Source: Nonomuraea solani
Lineage (GTDB): Bacteria > Actinomycetota > Actinomycetes > Streptosporangiales > Streptosporangiaceae
Direction: 5' to 3'
DNA: 64,000 nucleotides
NCBI RefSeq assembly: GCF_900108335.1
Contig: NZ_FNVT01000002.1
Coordinates: forward strand, 861,620-925,619
Position numbers and translations under genes: made by a program. The notes under the pieces were generated by a model. It was not told the DNA's origin, searched no databases, and saw only the letters and a list, made by a program, of their open reading frames with translations. Shown here piece by piece: positions 27,469 to 36,397 of the stretch; positions within the stretch are counted from its first letter, which is position 1, and every line of letters starts with the position of its first letter.

Positions 27469-28618
27469 ACAGGCCGACCAACTGCGCTCCGCCGGCCCCG
27501 CCACCCGCGTCCTCCTCCCGCACGACCTCGTCGCCTGGTCCGTCACCCGCGGCGACGTCGTCAAACACCTGCTCACCCATCCCGACGTCTCCAAGGACGC
27601 CCGCAAGTCCTGGCCCGGTTACCGCCCCTTCGCCATCGCCTGGCTGACCGCCTGGGTCGACGTCGTCAGCATGTTCACCGTCGACGGCGGCGACCACAAA
27701 CGCCTCAAGGACCTGGTCGGCGGGGCCTTCACCGGCCGCCGCATCAACGCCATGCGCCCCGCCATCGACGCCATCGTCACCTCGTTGCTCGACGACCTGG
27801 CCACCACCGTCCCCGCCGACCGGCCGGTCGACCTGCGCGCCCGCTTCTCCTACCGCATCCCCAGCCGGGTCATCTGCGACCTGTTCGGCGTACCGGACGA
27901 ACTGCGCCCCGCCACGCTCGCCGCCATCGACGCCGTCCTGGACACCAGCGTCACCACCGAGCAGGCGACCACAGTGCAGACGAACCTGTTCGCCGCCATC
28001 CACGGCCTCATCGCCGCCAAACGCGACCGGCCCGGCGACGACCTCACGAGCCTGCTGCTGAACCAGCTCACCATGGAAGAGCTCGTCAGCACGCTGATCC
28101 TGATGATCGGCGCGGGCAGCGAGACCACGGTCTCCCTCATCGACCACGCCACCATCGCCCTGCTGACCCATCCCGGCCAGCTGGCGACCGTCCGCGCGGC
28201 CCCCGACCGGTGGAGCGACGCCATCGAGGAGAGCCTGCGCCAGCATCCGCCCATCATGCACCTGCCACTCCGCTACGCGACCGCCCCCATCGACCTCGGC
28301 GACGGCGTCGTCATCGCCGCGGGCGACCTCATCCTCATCGGGTTCGGCGCGCACGGCCGTGACCCCGCCGTCAACCCCGATCCCGACCGTTACGACATCG
28401 ACCGGCACGACCGGCAGCACCTGGCGTTCGGCTACGGCATGCACTTCTGCCTGGGCGCGCCGCTGGCTCGGCTGGAGGCCGGGATCGCGCTGCCCGCCCT
28501 GTTCGCCCGGTTCCCGGGCCTGCGGCTGGCCGAGCCGGACCGCGCGCCGGCGCCTCAGCCGTCGTTCATCAGCAACGACGTCCGCGAACTGCCCGTTCTG
28601 CTGGGGCCCGCGCGGTGA
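27428..28618 (+). CDS. Conservon cytochrome P450, CYP154-like
   Basis: A 396-residue canonical bacterial P450: I-helix IGAGSETT, K-helix EESLR, and haem loop [15 protein letters not shown] with Cys341. CYP154 enzymes hydroxylate varied small molecules; the partner arrangement with an ExxR-less CYP157 is typical of conservons. Start GTG at 27428 has a strong GGAGG 6 bases upstream, inside the end of the preceding P450. A short GCCAC/GTGGC hairpin with a T-run at 28638-28653 after its stop may end the operon. No ferredoxin gene is adjacent, so electrons must come from elsewhere. Confidence 0.92.
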   Translation: MTTILDPTGTHLYEQADQLRSAGPATRVLLPHDLVAWSVTRGDVVKHLLTHPDVSKDARKSWPGYRPFAIAWLTAWVDVVSMFTVDGGDHKRLKDLVGGAFTGRRINAMRPAIDAIVTSLLDDLATTVPADRPVDLRARFSYRIPSRVICDLFGVPDELRPATLAAIDAVLDTSVTTEQATTVQTNLFAAIHGLIAAKRDRPGDDLTSLLLNQLTMEELVSTLILMIGAGSETTVSLIDHATIALLTHPGQLATVRAAPDRWSDAIEESLRQHPPIMHLPLRYATAPIDLGDGVVIAAGDLILIGFGAHGRDPAVNPDPDRYDIDRHDRQHLAFGYGMHFCLGAPLARLEAGIALPALFARFPGLRLAEPDRAPAPQPSFISNDVRELPVLLGPAR

Positions 28619-28725
28619 CGACCTGGTACGGGCGGCTGCCACCTTTTTGTGGCTAACGCCCTGGAAACATCCGCCCCGCGATGCTGCCTGCCATGTGTTC
28701 CCGTCACACTTTCGCGTAGGCCGTC

Positions 28726-29490
28726 GTGCTCCGGGCGCTGGTGGCCTTGATCGCGTCGATGACCGTCCTGACGTCGAACGGCGCTGACGAAAGGACGCTG
28801 ACCCGCTACCTGGACGGCCTCTCCGGCGATCTGTCGGTGTCGGTGCGGGAGCTCTCGACCGGTTTCTCCTACACCTACAACCGCGGGCTCAGGACGGCCA
28901 CGGCCAGCATCGTCAAGGTGAACATCGTGATGGCCCTGCTGCTCAAGCGCCGGCGGCTGTCGGACTGGGAGAAGCGGGCGGCGGCGCGGGCGATCAAGGT
29001 GAGCGACAACGCCGCCGCGTCCGCCCTGTGGTCGGCGATCGGCGGCGCGGCGGGGCTGGCGGCCGCCAACAAGCGGCTCGGCCTGCGCGAGACCCGTCCC
29101 GGGAGCGCCTGGGGTGCGACCACCACCAGCGCCGCCGACCAGGTCCGGTTGCTGAACGCGCTGGTCTCGCCCAAGAGCCCGCTACCGGCCGAGCACCGCG
29201 CGTACATGCTGCGCCTGATGGGCGACGTGGCGCCGGAACAGGCGTGGGGCGTCAGCGCGGCCGGGCGGGCGGAGCTGAAGAACGGCTGGCTGCCACGGGC
29301 GCGCGACGGGGGCCGGTGGACGGTCAACAGCATCGGGCGGGTGCGGGACGGCGGGCGTACGTACCTGATCGCGGTGATCTCGAAGGGGAACACCTCGATG
29401 GGGGCCGGGGTGAAGGCGATCGAGCACGTCGCCAGGGCGGTCTGCTCCTGTGCTGGTGTGGCGCGGCATGCTGGAAGGGTCTGCCGGTGA
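28726..29490 (+). CDS. Secreted serine hydrolase of the class A beta-lactamase fold
   Basis: A 254-residue exported protein with a signal-like N-terminus. The penicillin-recognising motifs are present: S-x-x-K as SIVK (Ser61, Lys64), S-D-N (93-95), and K-N-G (185-187) instead of the usual K-T-G. No clear Omega-loop E-x-x-L-N is seen, so it is more likely a D,D-peptidase-like or other serine hydrolase than a true beta-lactamase. Start GTG at 28726. The C-terminus is Cys-rich (CSCAG and VCR), which is odd for an actinobacterial exported enzyme. It is 16 bases before the methyltransferase gene. Confidence 0.82.
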   Translation: MLRALVALIASMTVLTSNGADERTLTRYLDGLSGDLSVSVRELSTGFSYTYNRGLRTATASIVKVNIVMALLLKRRRLSDWEKRAAARAIKVSDNAAASALWSAIGGAAGLAAANKRLGLRETRPGSAWGATTTSAADQVRLLNALVSPKSPLPAEHRAYMLRLMGDVAPEQAWGVSAAGRAELKNGWLPRARDGGRWTVNSIGRVRDGGRTYLIAVISKGNTSMGAGVKAIEHVARAVCSCAGVARHAGRVCR

Positions 29491-29506
29491 CTCTGAGGGG
29501 ACCTCG

Positions 29507-30136
29507 ATGAACTTCCAGCACCCGCGCTTCGCCCGCATGTACGTGGAGGCGTCCGAGATGGCCGACCGGCGGGGCGCGTACGAGCACCGGAGGCGGCTGG
29601 TGGCCGGGCTGACCGGGAGAGTGATCGAGATCGGCGCCGGCAACGGCCGCAACTTCCCCCACTACCCGGCGGCGGTCACCGAGGTGGTGGCCGTGGAACC
29701 GGAGGACACGCTGCGCCGGTTCGCCGAGTCACAGGCCAAGTCGGCCCCGGTCCCCGTGTCGGTGGTGCTCGGGCACGCCGAGGCACTGCCCGCCGGGGAC
29801 GCCTCCTTCGACGCGGCGGTGGTGTCCCTGGTGCTGTGCTCGGTGCCGTCGCAGTCGCGGGCGCTGACGGAGATCCGGCGGGTGCTCAGGCCGGGTGGGC
29901 TGCTGTGCTTCTACGAGCACGTACGCTCATCCAACCCGGTGCTCGGCCTGGTCGAGGACCTCATCACGCCCGCGTGGCGCCGGGCGGCGGCGGGCTGCCG
30001 CCCGAACCGGGACACGGTGCGGGCGATCGAGCGGGCGGGGTTCGCGGTGGGGGACGTCGAACGCTTCACCTTCGCACCGCAGCCGCTGATCCCCCGGATG
30101 GCCCACGTCCTCGGGCATGCCCGGGCGCCCGCTTGA
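29507..30136 (+). CDS. Class I SAM-dependent methyltransferase
   Basis: A 209-residue UbiE/Coq5-like methyltransferase. Motif I is VIEIGAGNGRNFPHYP, motif II is VVAVEPED, and the post-motif III block is LRPGGLLCFYEHVRS. The shape and the FYEHV block resemble phospholipid or small-molecule methyltransferases (METTL7-like); the substrate is not identified. ATG at 29507 is chosen because GAGGGG precedes it. It probably follows the serine hydrolase in one transcript. Confidence 0.88.
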   Translation: MNFQHPRFARMYVEASEMADRRGAYEHRRRLVAGLTGRVIEIGAGNGRNFPHYPAAVTEVVAVEPEDTLRRFAESQAKSAPVPVSVVLGHAEALPAGDASFDAAVVSLVLCSVPSQSRALTEIRRVLRPGGLLCFYEHVRSSNPVLGLVEDLITPAWRRAAAGCRPNRDTVRAIERAGFAVGDVERFTFAPQPLIPRMAHVLGHARAPA

Positions 30137-30178
30137 AGGCCGGCTGTCCTGCGCGGCACCATGAAAGGGCAGCGTCCC

Positions 30179-30376
30179 ATGAATCTTGACCCCGTCTGGA
30201 CCATCGCGCCAGGCATTCTGATCGCCTGGGCCGCCCTCATGATCGTGGGGCTGCTCATCCTGGTCGCGATGCGGTTGCTCGGACATCGACGACGCGTCCG
30301 TCGCCTGAGGATGGGTGACGAGCCGGCCTGTAGGCCGGGTTCTGTCCTTCTTGCGAAGGGACGACCATCCATCTAG
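30179..30376 (+). CDS. Possible small single-span membrane protein, tail antisense to rnpB
   Basis: A 65-residue frame starting MNLDPVWTIAPGILIAW with one strong membrane helix (about 8-33) and a basic cytoplasmic segment (RRRVRRLRM). Its last 22 codons run into the 3' end of rnpB on the other strand. The coding look is good in the first 44 codons and poor in the overlap, so the true C-terminus may have been shaped by the RNA gene, or the frame may be spurious. AAAGGG precedes the start at about 9 bases. Confidence 0.42.
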   Translation: MNLDPVWTIAPGILIAWAALMIVGLLILVAMRLLGHRRRVRRLRMGDEPACRPGSVLLAKGRPSI

Positions 30377-30711
30377 GACCGCCGTTGCCGGCGGCCTCGA
30401 GCGGTCTACCCGCGCGACTCGGGCGGGCAGCCCTCGAACGTCGCGCGCGGAGCGCTCCGAAGAGCGTTCCTTCTTGACCTTGCTCCGGGTGGGGTTTACC
30501 TAGCCGCCCACGTCACCGTGGGCGCTGGTGGTCTCTTACACCACCCTTTCACCCTTACCTCCCGATCAGAACCGGGAGGCGGTCTGCTTTCTGTGGCACT
30601 GTCCCGCGGGTCGCCCCGGGTCGGCGTTACCGACCACCCTGCCCTGTGGAGCCCGGACCTTCCTCGGCGGGCCCGAAGGCCCGACGCGGTCGCCCGGCCG
30701 ACTCGTCTGGT
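30311..30711 (-). ncRNA. rnpB: RNase P RNA (type A)
   Basis: Catalytic RNA that matures tRNA 5' ends. Read on the minus strand it shows the conserved blocks GAGGAAGGTCCGGGCTCC, ACAGAAAGCAGACCGCC, GTAAGGGTGAAAGGGTGG followed by TAAGAGACCACCAGC, AGGTAAACCCCACCCGGAG, and near the 3' end AGATGGATGG and ACAGAACCCGGC. P1 is a 12-pair helix: 30696-30707 pairs with 30317-30328 (one G-U). About 400 bases, the usual actinobacterial length. Ends are placed a few bases beyond P1 and may be off by several bases. Confidence 0.96.
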
Positions 30712-30806
30712 GGAGGTTATCAAATTTCAAGTGACCTCCAAGCCACTCGCAAGATCGATGCGCTGGAATGGCCTGGTCATCGCCTGAGGGGGGCGGTGGC
30801 GCCAGC

Positions 30807-30844
30807 GGCCGTGCCGGGTGCTCACCGAGGCATCCGGCACGGCC
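30807..30844 (-). terminator. Terminator hairpin of the RNase H-phosphatase operon
   Basis: A 14-pair stem (30807-30820 with 30831-30844, one G-U) closes on a 10-base loop, starting 6 bases after the stop codon at 30850. It separates this operon from rnpB. Confidence 0.78.
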
Positions 30845-30849
30845 TTCGG

Positions 30850-32163
30850 TCAGCGCAGGTGCGAGGTGTCGTTGAACGACTTCACCACTTCCGGCCCGTC
30901 CGCGTAATACTCGATCAGCGACAGGCACGCCAGGTCGAGGTGCATGCGGTAGAGAGCCTGCAGCGGGGCCGTGAGGGCCAGGCGCAGGAGCATCTTGATG
31001 GGTGTGACGTGCGAGACCGCCAGGACCGTCTTGCCCTCGTGGCGCTCCACCAGCCGCTCTCGCGCCGTCTCGACGCGGTGGGCGACCGTGGCGAAGCTCT
31101 CGCCGCCCGGCGGGGCCACCTCGGGGTCGGCGAGCCAGGCGGCCAGTTCGGCGGGCCAGCGGCGCTGCACTTCGGTGAACGTGTGACCCTCCCAGGCGCC
31201 GAAATCGGTCTCCCTGAGGTCTTCGTCCACCTCCACCTCCAGGCCCGTCCGCTGGGCGACCGCCGCGGCGGTCTGGCGGGCGCGCTTGAGCGGCGAGGTG
31301 ACGATCACGTCCAGCCGGTACGGCTCCCGCGACAGCCTCTCGGCCGCCGCCGACGCCTGGGCCAGGCCGTTGGCGGTGAGCTCGGCGTCGCCCCTGCCCG
31401 AGAAGCGGCGTTCGATGGACAGCTCGGTTTCGCCGTGGCGCAGGAGGAGCAGGGAGATGGCGACGCGGGTGGGCGGGGCCCAGCCGGTGCCGGTGCCCTT
31501 GCCGCGCTGCTGGGCGGTGGCGATGGAGGCGGTGGGGGCGGATAGTTCGGAAATGTCGCCCGCGTCGAGGAGGTCTGTCTGCTTCGCGGTCAGCGTGGCC
31601 CCGGTGCCGCTCCGGGACGGGGCCGCCGCACCCCGAGCCGTCTTTGGGGGCGAATCCGCCGCGCCCGTCGCCTTTGGGTGGGAGTCCGCGGTGCCGGACG
31701 AGTCGTCCGGCGGTGTGGTCGTGGTGCCGCCGGCCTTCCAGGTCAGGCCCTTGGCGGCGGCGTCCATGGCCTCGTTGGCCAGGCGGTCGGCGTGCTTGTT
31801 GCGTTCGCGGGGGATCCAGGTCCACTCCGTCACCCGCAGCCGCCTGACCAGCGACCCGGCCTCCGCCGCCAGCGGGCGCAGGCCCTCGTTCTTGATCTTC
31901 CAGCGGCCCGCCATCTGCTCGACGACGAGCTTGGAGTCCATCCGGACGGCCACCGCCGCCCCGTCGCCGCCCAGGTCCAGCACCGCCCTGAGGCCGGCGA
32001 TCAGGCCGCGGTATTCGGCGACGTTGTTGGTCGTGACGCCGATCGCCTCGGCCGCCTCCGCCAGCACCTGGCCGTCGGAGGCGTCCATGACGACCGCGCC
32101 GTAACCCGCCGGCCCCGGGTTGCCCCGCGAGCCGCCGTCCGCCTCGATGACGTATGAGGTCAC
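30850..32163 (-). CDS. Bifunctional RNase H1 / histidine phosphatase (CobC-like)
   Basis: A 437-residue fusion. The N-terminal RNase HI domain (about 1-137) has IEADGGSRGNPGPAGYG with Asp9, the NNVAEYRG Glu, RMDSKLVVEQM Asp and the KHADRLAN Asp. A Pro/Ala/Thr-rich linker (about 140-225) follows, then a histidine-phosphatase domain (about 228-437) with LLLRHGETE and SHVTPIK. It matches the mycobacterial protein Rv2228c, known as RNase H1 with alpha-ribazole phosphatase activity. Start GTG at 32163 overlaps the stop of the zinc-ribbon gene (GTGA). The linker is longer than in the mycobacterial protein. Confidence 0.93.
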   Translation of the reverse strand: MTSYVIEADGGSRGNPGPAGYGAVVMDASDGQVLAEAAEAIGVTTNNVAEYRGLIAGLRAVLDLGGDGAAVAVRMDSKLVVEQMAGRWKIKNEGLRPLAAEAGSLVRRLRVTEWTWIPRERNKHADRLANEAMDAAAKGLTWKAGGTTTTPPDDSSGTADSHPKATGAADSPPKTARGAAAPSRSGTGATLTAKQTDLLDAGDISELSAPTASIATAQQRGKGTGTGWAPPTRVAISLLLLRHGETELSIERRFSGRGDAELTANGLAQASAAAERLSREPYRLDVIVTSPLKRARQTAAAVAQRTGLEVEVDEDLRETDFGAWEGHTFTEVQRRWPAELAAWLADPEVAPPGGESFATVAHRVETARERLVERHEGKTVLAVSHVTPIKMLLRLALTAPLQALYRMHLDLACLSLIEYYADGPEVVKSFNDTSHLR

Positions 32164-32900
32164 AGGCCCGACTCTGCGGTGCGTACGAGGATGCGACGGC
32201 ACTCCTCGCAGCGGATCACGTCGTCGTGGGGGGCGGCCTTGATGCGGTTCATCTCGGCGATGGACAGAGCCACCTTGCAGCCCTGGCATCGGCCGCCGTG
32301 CAGCATGGCGGCGCCCACGCCGTACTGATCGCGCAGTTTCTCGTAGAGCTTGAGCAGGTCGGCGGGGATGTCGCCGGAGACGCCTGAGCGGCGGCCCTGG
32401 ACGTCGCCGGCCTCCTTCTCGATCTCGCCGAGCGCGGAGTCGCGGCGGTCCTCGGCCGCGGAGAGCGCGGCGCGGACCTCGTCGCGCTGCGCCGCCAGGT
32501 CGGTCACCTTGGTGTCGGCGGCCTCCCTGCGCTCCATGATCTCCAGCACGATCTCTTCCAGGTCGCCCTGGCGCTTCTGCAGCGAGGCGATCTCGGACTG
32601 CAGGCTCGCCAGGTCGCGCGGCGAGGTCACGGCTCCGGAGTCGAGGCGCTTCTGGTCACGGTCGGAACGCGTGCGCACGGCGTCGACGTCGCCCTCCGCC
32701 TTGGTCTGCTCGCGCGCCAGGTCGCCCGCCTCGGTCTCGGCCTCGATCACCTGGGTGGCGAGCTTGGCGAACAGCTTCGAGCGCTCGTCGATCTCGGCCA
32801 GCTCGGGCAGAGTGCGGCGGCGGTGGGCCAGCCGGTCAATCACGGAGTCGAGCTCTGCCAGGTCGAGCAGTCGCTTCTGTGCCTCAGGGGCTGCTTTCAT
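32160..32900 (-). CDS. Coiled-coil zinc-ribbon protein (DUF164 / Rv2229c-like)
   Basis: A 246-residue protein with a long coiled coil (about 5-180, rich in Glu/Arg/Leu heptads) and a C-terminal C4 zinc ribbon: GRCQGCKVAL and IRCEECRRIL. The family (HP0958-like) is proposed to bind nucleic acid or act as an assembly scaffold; the role here is not known. ATG at 32900 follows AAAAGGA; a TTG 21 bases upstream is also in frame. It sits between the Nif3 gene (2-base gap) and the RNase H-phosphatase gene (overlap), the same order as Rv2230c-Rv2229c-Rv2228c. Confidence 0.9.
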   Translation of the reverse strand: MKAAPEAQKRLLDLAELDSVIDRLAHRRRTLPELAEIDERSKLFAKLATQVIEAETEAGDLAREQTKAEGDVDAVRTRSDRDQKRLDSGAVTSPRDLASLQSEIASLQKRQGDLEEIVLEIMERREAADTKVTDLAAQRDEVRAALSAAEDRRDSALGEIEKEAGDVQGRRSGVSGDIPADLLKLYEKLRDQYGVGAAMLHGGRCQGCKVALSIAEMNRIKAAPHDDVIRCEECRRILVRTAESGL

Positions 32901-32902
32901 GA

Positions 32903-33712
32903 TCAATATCCTTTTGTCCAAGCATCGGTGACCGTGGCGGAGACACGCGTTTCAACGGTAACGCCACTCGCGTGCAGGATGGACGCCGCGCTGTCGAGCC
33001 ACGGCCATTCGGTCGCCCAGTGGGCGGCGTCGATCAGCGCGGGGCCGCCCGACTCCACGAACTCGCTGGCCGGGTGATGCCGCAGGTCGGCCGTCAGGAA
33101 GACGTCGACGCCGGCGGCCGCGGCCGTACCGAGGAGGGAGTCGCCCGCGCCTCCGCTGACGGCCACTTTCGAGACCGGACGGGACGGATCACCCGCCACC
33201 CGGATGCCCCAGGACGTTTCGGGCAGGCCGTTCGCCACCAGCGCAGCGAACTCCCCCAGCGGCATCTCCCGCGGCAGCTCCCCGATGCGGCCCAGCCCGC
33301 GCCAGGGGTCGTCCGGGAACGGTTTGAGCGGCACCAGGTCGCCCACCAGGCCGACCGCTCTGGCCAGGGCGTCGGACACTCCGGGATTGGCCACGTCGGC
33401 GTTGGTGTGGGCGGTGTAGAGGGCGATGTCGTGCTTGATCAGGGTATGGAGGAGCCGGCCCTTGGGCGTGGTCGTGGCGACGCTGGTGGTGCCGCGCAGG
33501 TAGAGGGGATGATGGACGACGATCAGGTCGGCGCCCCACTCCAGGGCCTCCTCGGCCACGGCGGAGACCGGGTCGACCGCGAGCAGCACCCGCCGCACCA
33601 CCTGCGCGGGATCGCCGGTGACCAGGCCCACCGCGTCCCACGACTCGGCCCGGGCGGGCGGGTAGGCCGCCTCGAGCACCTCGATCACGTCCGTCAACGT
33701 CTCAGCAGCCAC
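32903..33712 (-). CDS. Nif3-like dinuclear metal centre protein
   Basis: A 269-residue NIF3/DUF34 protein, sometimes annotated as GTP cyclohydrolase I type 2; the true reaction is not settled. Metal ligands are visible in the usual places: VVHHPL (two His), YTAHTNAD, DLRHHPASE and DAAHWATEW with Glu. GTG at 33712 starts the protein as in homologues. First gene of a three-gene operon with the zinc-ribbon and RNase H-phosphatase genes; this order is conserved in actinobacteria. Confidence 0.92.
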   Translation of the reverse strand: MAAETLTDVIEVLEAAYPPARAESWDAVGLVTGDPAQVVRRVLLAVDPVSAVAEEALEWGADLIVVHHPLYLRGTTSVATTTPKGRLLHTLIKHDIALYTAHTNADVANPGVSDALARAVGLVGDLVPLKPFPDDPWRGLGRIGELPREMPLGEFAALVANGLPETSWGIRVAGDPSRPVSKVAVSGGAGDSLLGTAAAAGVDVFLTADLRHHPASEFVESGGPALIDAAHWATEWPWLDSAASILHASGVTVETRVSATVTDAWTKGY

Positions 33713-33820
33713 CTGCGCAGACTATCGGCCTGCGGGGAGGGGTGTGGCGGGGCTGTGGAGGGGTGTCTTGAGAACGGGGTTCGGCGTAATGTAAGTGAAT
33801 CCTGACACGCGGAGGACGGC

Positions 33821-35272
33821 ATGGCACCACACGTCGCGATCATCGGAGCGGGGTTCGGCGGGCTGTGCATGGCGATCCAGCTCGAACGGGCCGGGATCGG
33901 GACGTACACGGTGTTCGAGAAGGCGGACGATCTCGGCGGCACATGGCGCGACAACAGCTATCCGGGGGCGGGGTGTGACATTCCCTCGCATCTGTACTCG
34001 TACTCGTTCGAGAAGTACGCGAGCTGGACGCGCCGCTATCCCGGGCAGCCCGAGATTCTCGGCTATTTGGAGCATTGCGCCGATAAATACGGCGTCAGGG
34101 GGAAAATCCGCTTCGGTGCGGAGGTGCGCCGGGCCGTCTTCGATGAGTCGCGGTGGCAGGTCACGAGCGCGACGGAAGGGGGCAGGGAGCGTACCGAGGC
34201 GTTCGACGTGGTCGTCATGAGTGTGGGGCAGCTCAACCGGCCCCGGCTGCCCGACATTCCCGGCATGGCGGAGTTCGAGGGGATCTCCTTTCACTCCTCC
34301 CGCTGGAACCACGACCACGATCTCACCGGCAGGCGCGTCGCGGTGATCGGGAACGGGTCGTCGGCGGCCCAGTTCATTCCGCCCGTGGCGGAGCGGGCCG
34401 AGCACCTGTACGTCTTCCAGCGCACGCCGAACTGGGTGATCCCCAAGCCGGACGCCACGTTCGCCCCGCTGACCAGGCTCGCGCTGCACTTCGTACCGGG
34501 GCTGCAGCGGGCCTACCGAGAATGGATCTACCGGTACGCCGAGGGCACCCTCTATCCCGCGCTCGCCCAGGGCTGGAGCGTGGGGCTGCTCAGGCAGCGG
34601 GCGCTGCGGCACCTGCGCGACCAGGTGCCCGACCCGGAGCTGCGTGCCAAGCTCACCCCCGACTATCCGCCGGGGTGCAAGCGGGTGGTCATCGACAGTA
34701 TGTTCTATCCGGCGCTGACGCGGCCGAACGTGGATCTGGTGACGGACCGGATCGTACGGATCACGCCGAAGGGCGTCGAGACCACCGATGGCCTGCGGGA
34801 GGTGGACACGATCGTGTACGCCACCGGCTTCAGGAGCACCGAGTTCCTGGCCCCGATGGAGATCGCCGGGCGCGGCGGGCGGTCGCTGGAGGAGCAGTGG
34901 AAGGGCGGGGCGGCGGCATATCTCGGCATTTCCATGCCGAACTTCCCCAACCTCTTCCTGCTGTACGGGCCCAACACCAACCTGGGACACAACTCCATCA
35001 TCTTCATGATCGAATGTCAGGTGAACCACATCATGGCGTGCCTGCCGTACCTGTCGGGCCCGCCGATGGAGGTGCGGCCGGAGGCGATGGCGGCGTGGAA
35101 CAGGCAGCTCGGCGCGGCGATGGAGCGGATGGTGTGGGGCGAGGGCTGCCAGAGCTGGTACAAGACGGCGGACGGCCGCGTCACCAACAACTGGCCCGGG
35201 CCCACTACGCTCTACCGCAGGCTGACGGCCAGGCCGCCGCGCCCGGCCTACCAGGTCGTCGAACCCGGGTAG
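33821..35272 (+). CDS. Flavin-dependent monooxygenase, Baeyer-Villiger type
   Basis: A 483-residue class B flavoprotein monooxygenase. The first Rossmann motif GAGFGG (9-14) binds FAD; the Baeyer-Villiger fingerprint F-x-G-x-x-x-H-x-x-x-W appears as FEGISFHSSRWN (with Asn rather than Pro/Asp at the last place); the second motif IGNGSSAAQF binds NADPH. The enzyme would insert oxygen beside a ketone using NADPH and O2; the ketone is unknown. ATG at 33821 is preceded by GGAGG. It stands alone, divergent from the Nif3 operon. Confidence 0.9.
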   Translation: MAPHVAIIGAGFGGLCMAIQLERAGIGTYTVFEKADDLGGTWRDNSYPGAGCDIPSHLYSYSFEKYASWTRRYPGQPEILGYLEHCADKYGVRGKIRFGAEVRRAVFDESRWQVTSATEGGRERTEAFDVVVMSVGQLNRPRLPDIPGMAEFEGISFHSSRWNHDHDLTGRRVAVIGNGSSAAQFIPPVAERAEHLYVFQRTPNWVIPKPDATFAPLTRLALHFVPGLQRAYREWIYRYAEGTLYPALAQGWSVGLLRQRALRHLRDQVPDPELRAKLTPDYPPGCKRVVIDSMFYPALTRPNVDLVTDRIVRITPKGVETTDGLREVDTIVYATGFRSTEFLAPMEIAGRGGRSLEEQWKGGAAAYLGISMPNFPNLFLLYGPNTNLGHNSIIFMIECQVNHIMACLPYLSGPPMEVRPEAMAAWNRQLGAAMERMVWGEGCQSWYKTADGRVTNNWPGPTTLYRRLTARPPRPAYQVVEPG

Positions 35273-35355
35273 GACGCCTGGGCGTCGGATCCAGGTCGTA
35301 CACGTGATCCAAAAGATCAAACCTGGGGCTCATCCCAGCGGCTACGGCCACGCGA

Positions 35356-35361
35356 TAACGT
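35356..35361 (+). promoter_or_regulatory. Probable -10 element of the M19 peptidase gene (leaderless)
   Basis: TAACGT ends 7 bases before the ATG at 35369; there is no Shine-Dalgarno sequence, so a leaderless transcript is likely. Confidence 0.45.
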
Positions 35362-35368
35362 CCAACGC

Positions 35369-36397
35369 ATGACGCTTCCCCTGCACCAGCGCGCAGTCGT
35401 GGCCGACACCCACAACGATCTGCTCATGGCCGTCTCCGCCCGGCCGCCGCAGCTGTGGGCCTCGTTCTTCCGGGAGAGATGGCTGCCCCAACTGCTCGAC
35501 GGCGGGGTCGACCTGCAGGTCCTGCCGGTCTTCATCGACGATCAATACCGGCCGGAGGGCGCGCTGCGGCAGACGCTGCGCATGATCGAGTGCGCCCACG
35601 TGATCGCCGAGGGCAACGCCGACCGGGTCCGGCTCTGTCTCGACGCGGGTGAGATCGACGGTGCGATCGAGGAGGGCAAGATCGCCCTGGTGCTGGCGAT
35701 GGAGAGCATGCCGGGCCTCGACGCGAGCATCGAGCTGATCCCGACCCTGCACCGGCTGGGCGTGCGGGTGGCCTCCATCGCCCACTTCGGCCGCACGCCC
35801 CTGGCCGACGGCAGCGCCGAAGACGCGACGGGCAGCGGCCTGACCTCCCATGGCGTGGCCGCGCTGGCGGAGATGGAGCGGCTGGGCATCGTGTTCGACG
35901 TCTCGCACCTGGGCGCCTCCGGCGTCGCGCACGTGCTGGAGCTGGCCACGAAGCCGGTCATGGCCACCCACTCCTCGGCCCGCGCCCTGCGCGACCACCA
36001 CCGCAACCTCACCGACGACCAGCTTCGCGGGGTGGCCGCCACGGGGGGCGTGATCTGCGTCAACTTCTTCGCGCCGTTCCTGGCCGACCGGCCGGCGGAC
36101 ATGACGCTCGACCGCCTGCTCGACCACATCGAGCACATGGTGTCGGTCGCCGGCATCGACCACGTGGGCCTGGGCCCCGACTTCATCCGCGAGGTCATGG
36201 ACGATCTGACGCCGCCCTGCTGCGAGGACGTCCAGCTGAGAGGTGTCGATCCGAAGGCCTGCGTGCCCGGGCTGGAGGGCCCGGCCGGGCTGCCCATGGT
36301 GACCGAGGGCCTGCTCGCCCGGGGCCTGCCGGAGAAGGACGTCATGCAGATCATCGGCGGCAACGTGCACCGGTTCTTCGGGGAGCGGCTGGCGTGA
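35369..36397 (+). CDS. M19 membrane dipeptidase (renal dipeptidase family)
   Basis: A 342-residue zinc dipeptidase of the M19 family. The H-x-D at ADTHNDLL (His15, Asp17), the bridging Glu in LAMES, and His in FDVSHLG and ATHSSARAL make up the binuclear site; GLGPDF also fits. Bacterial members hydrolyse dipeptides, some with D-residues, and are cytoplasmic. The stop overlaps the start of the M20 gene (GTGA), giving a two-gene peptide-degrading operon. Confidence 0.93.
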   Translation: MTLPLHQRAVVADTHNDLLMAVSARPPQLWASFFRERWLPQLLDGGVDLQVLPVFIDDQYRPEGALRQTLRMIECAHVIAEGNADRVRLCLDAGEIDGAIEEGKIALVLAMESMPGLDASIELIPTLHRLGVRVASIAHFGRTPLADGSAEDATGSGLTSHGVAALAEMERLGIVFDVSHLGASGVAHVLELATKPVMATHSSARALRDHHRNLTDDQLRGVAATGGVICVNFFAPFLADRPADMTLDRLLDHIEHMVSVAGIDHVGLGPDFIREVMDDLTPPCCEDVQLRGVDPKACVPGLEGPAGLPMVTEGLLARGLPEKDVMQIIGGNVHRFFGERLA

